Positions 6,785 through 8,457 of a stretch of DNA of 8,457 nt are shown here, one piece after another. The position numbers and the translations under genes were made by a program. The stretch is from Myxococcales bacterium (GTDB lineage: Bacteria > Myxococcota > Polyangia > Fen-1088): the NCBI GenBank assembly GCA_003159055.1, contig PMLH01000512.1:434-8890 (forward strand). Reading direction: 5' to 3'. The notes beneath the pieces are model-generated. The model worked only from the letters and a program-made list of their open reading frames with translations, did no database searches and was not told where the DNA came from. Numbering within the stretch: position 1 is the stretch's first letter; every line of letters begins with the position of its first letter.

Positions 6785-7336
6785 ATGACCAATAGAGTAA
6801 GGAAGTTGATTGGGGTCGTCGGCGTTGCCGCGACATGCACCATCGGTGGCGCCGCCTACGGCGAAACAATGGCCGGAGGATCGAATGGAAACGCTGCCAG
6901 CGCACCCGAGATCTGTACCGGCGTTCCGGCCAAGGAGCGCGAGATAGGCCTGCTCGCATTTCGCGCCAATATCGTCAATGTTGTGCCGCTCAACGAATTC
7001 CGGTCCCTAGGAAAGGCGAAGTATAGCCGCACGGAGGGGGTCGTCATCAGACTGAGAGCGACTCCAGAGATCTCCGTGCCGTGGCTCGAACGCGTGAATA
7101 GCTGTCACGTCGCTTTGGCGGGCTCGGGACGGCTGCCTGGAGGTGATGCCACAATGGATCCGTTTGTCCTTCCGGGCACGACCGTGACCGTATCGGAGAT
7201 CTACGCTGGATACGAGTTGTCGGTCAGAGGGGCCAGCGTAGAGGCGGTGCAAAAAATCCTGCAGAGGTCCTATGCACTCATCTCCACGTCCGGAGGGCAG
7301 AAGACGGCGCTTGCGCGAGCCTCGACGATTCAATGA
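6785..7336 (+). CDS. Secreted protein of unknown function with WLxRVxxCH motif
   Basis: 183 aa. Residues 1-26 form a Sec-type signal peptide (MTNRVRK, hydrophobic core 8-24, small residues before Glu27), so the mature protein is probably periplasmic. A short low-complexity Gly/Asn/Ala segment (30-40) follows. The mature part has two Cys (44 and 107) and a motif PWLERVNSCH (99-108), then a Pro-rich turn and an alternating beta/alpha pattern, with VTVSEIYAGYELSVRG near 134-149 and an amphipathic helix at 151-166. From memory, this resembles uncharacterised secreted proteins of Myxococcota that carry a WLQRxxxCH segment followed by a CPL segment; the second Cys-containing segment is missing here. 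I cannot assign a function. The start is set by the AGGAGG. The kinase gene follows after 102 nt in the same direction. Confidence 0.82.
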   Translation: MTNRVRKLIGVVGVAATCTIGGAAYGETMAGGSNGNAASAPEICTGVPAKEREIGLLAFRANIVNVVPLNEFRSLGKAKYSRTEGVVIRLRATPEISVPWLERVNSCHVALAGSGRLPGGDATMDPFVLPGTTVTVSEIYAGYELSVRGASVEAVQKILQRSYALISTSGGQKTALARASTIQ

Positions 7337-7438
7337 GGTCTCGCGAATGCCACTGGGCTCGGGGCCGCAAGCAGCGTGCGCCCCCGGCACGGTTTCTTTG
7401 AAATCATCGAGTAGCGAGGTCGGAAGGCAGATGATGCA
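7337..7438. other. Short intergenic gap before the kinase gene
   Basis: 102 bp between two plus-strand genes. It has a GC-rich segment (about 7357-7387) that can fold imperfectly and is followed by TTTCTTT, but the stem is interrupted and it is not a convincing terminator. A TTGAAA lies at 7398-7403 without a matching -10. GGAAGG (7422-7427) is the likely ribosome site of the kinase. An in-frame TAG at 7412-7414 closes the kinase frame upstream. Confidence 0.4.
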
Positions 7439-8457
7439 ATGACAGTGGAATACTGGGCCGGAACTCTGAGGCGAGCTTGGCGGTGGCGGGGAGCTTGGGT
7501 CCGTTGTTTTCTTGGAATTGCGGCGGCCGGCGTGGCGACGGGCCTGGGCCTCTGTCTGGGAGGCCGCCGGGATCTCACCAATGCGGCGATTGGTTATCTT
7601 TTTGTTATCGCGCTTGTGTCGTTGGGATTTGGTTACGCGGCGGCGGTTCTCGCGGCGATCACCAGCGCGCTTTGCTTTGATTACTTCTTTCTTCCCCCCT
7701 ATGGGAGCTTCAACATCGACAGCAGTCGAGATTTGGTAACGGAGCTCTCGATGTTCGGTGTGGCGATTCTGGTTAGCACGCTCAACGAGCGGCTGCGCGA
7801 GCAGGTGCGGGCAGCATGTCTCAGCGAACGGCGGACCGAGTCGCTCTACGCATTGGTGAGGGATCTGGCTGATGCCCACTCCATGGCAGACTTGCTCACT
7901 GCGGGGGTACGCCAAATAGAGTCCGGGGCCGCGGTGTCGGCCCGCATTCTTCTCCGTGACGGAGTGAAGGGTTTGGGGAGTGTGTTTTCCAACAGCGGCG
8001 GTGCAATCCCGACCGCCGAGGAGCTGGCCATCGCGACCTGGGTTGTCGATCACTTGGAGCCGGCCGGACGGGGGATGGGGAACTTTTCTGGAGCTGAGGA
8101 CTGCTATGTTCCGCTTGTTGCCGAGCGCGGTTGTCTCGGCGTATTGGCGATTCGACCTCTGGGCAGCGCTTCGACTGCGGCCATCCAGCCCTCGTCCCTC
8201 CTGCAGGCCATGGCCCGGCAAATGGCGATGGCCATCGAACGAATCCTGCTTTCCGGGGAAAAACGTGGTGCCGAGATCGCAACGGAGACCGAGCGCATTC
8301 GCAACGCGGTTCTGAGCTCGGTGTCCCACGATCTCCGCACGCCGCTCACCGTGATCGAGTCGGCGTCGAGCATGCTGGTCGAGCACGGCGACCGGCTGCA
8401 AGCCAAGACGCGCGCCGAGATGTCGCGATTCATCCATGAAGAGGCCAAACGCCTGAG
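7439..8457 (+). CDS. KdpD-like sensor histidine kinase lacking the KdpD N-terminal domain (partial at right edge)
   Basis: 339 codons from ATG at 7439, continuing past the window. Residues 20-117 hold about four membrane spans typical of DUF4118, including the hallmark FDYFFLPPYGSFNI (80-93) and the end of the last span running into LNERLREQ. Residues ~135-270 are a GAF-like region with KdpD hallmarks (YALVRDLADAHS, then VPLVAERGCLGVLAIRP, then ARQMAMAIER). Residues 285-312 are the HisKA region with the H-box SHDLRTPL; His297 is the predicted phosphorylated residue. The ATP-binding domain lies outside. In KdpD this half senses K+ or osmotic conditions and phosphorylates KdpE. Here an in-frame stop at 7412-7414 rules out the usual N-terminal KdpD/USP-like regions, so the input may differ from K+. 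GGAAGG lies 11 nt upstream of the ATG. Confidence 0.9.
   Translation, partial: MTVEYWAGTLRRAWRWRGAWVRCFLGIAAAGVATGLGLCLGGRRDLTNAAIGYLFVIALVSLGFGYAAAVLAAITSALCFDYFFLPPYGSFNIDSSRDLVTELSMFGVAILVSTLNERLREQVRAACLSERRTESLYALVRDLADAHSMADLLTAGVRQIESGAAVSARILLRDGVKGLGSVFSNSGGAIPTAEELAIATWVVDHLEPAGRGMGNFSGAEDCYVPLVAERGCLGVLAIRPLGSASTAAIQPSSLLQAMARQMAMAIERILLSGEKRGAEIATETERIRNAVLSSVSHDLRTPLTVIESASSMLVEHGDRLQAKTRAEMSRFIHEEAKRL

Noticed and set aside
7403..7435. Inverted ATCATC/GATGAT arms around the kinase ribosome site
   Set aside because: Six-base simple arms separated by 21 nt are likely by chance and give no extended pairing.
7431..7442. ATG ATG CAA TGA as a 3-codon leader peptide overlapping the kinase start
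   Set aside because: Too short to support, with no conserved attenuation structure nearby.
7007..8437. A 476-codon minus-strand open frame
   Set aside because: It lies opposite the secreted-protein gene and the KdpD-like kinase, whose H-box and DUF4118 motifs fix the real strand; the translation is low-complexity and has no recognisable domain.

Overview
The window is high-GC, densely coded bacterial DNA. The proteins suggest a Gram-negative, free-living, gene-rich lineage of the Myxococcota (Polyangia) or Acidobacteria type. The pointers are a Gly/Ser-rich lipoprotein carrying a von Willebrand A (VWA) domain, a large secreted PIG-L-type deacetylase paired with a sodium:solute symporter, and many secreted or membrane-anchored proteins of unknown role. 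This placement is an inference from protein style; no rRNA or tRNA is present. No mobile element, CRISPR array, tRNA or rRNA was seen.

Layout. Positions 1-777 (minus) hold the N-terminal part of a VWA-domain lipoprotein that runs off the left edge. A 230-bp gap follows. Positions 1008-5453 (minus) form a tight three-gene set, transcribed right to left: a secreted 869-residue PIG-L/LmbE-family deacetylase with beta-sandwich and C-terminal amidotransferase-like (ThuA-like) regions, a 54-residue single-span membrane protein, and a sodium:solute symporter. The three reading frames overlap (11 nt, then a GTGA-type 4-nt overlap), so translational coupling is likely. Positions 5609-6547 (minus) encode a one-span membrane-anchored helical protein. 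Its sequence shows a visible internal duplication and resembles the 4-helix-bundle sensors of chemoreceptors, but it has no HAMP or signalling domain.

A 237-bp divergent intergenic region (6548-6784) separates the minus-strand genes from two plus-strand genes. The first is a 183-residue secreted protein of unknown function (6785-7336) with a very strong ribosome binding site. The second (7439 to the right edge) is a KdpD-like sensor histidine kinase that begins directly at the DUF4118 membrane domain and is cut off by the window just after the HisKA region.

Working model (inference): the deacetylase acts outside the cytoplasm on an N-acetylated sugar or conjugate, and the symporter with its small partner imports a product. 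The 4-helix-bundle protein lies upstream in the same direction and might be part of the same locus, but a 155-bp gap separates it. The plus-strand genes look like an independent envelope/sensing unit. The most interesting candidates are the 54-residue protein coupled to the symporter, and the orphan tandem 4-helix-bundle protein.
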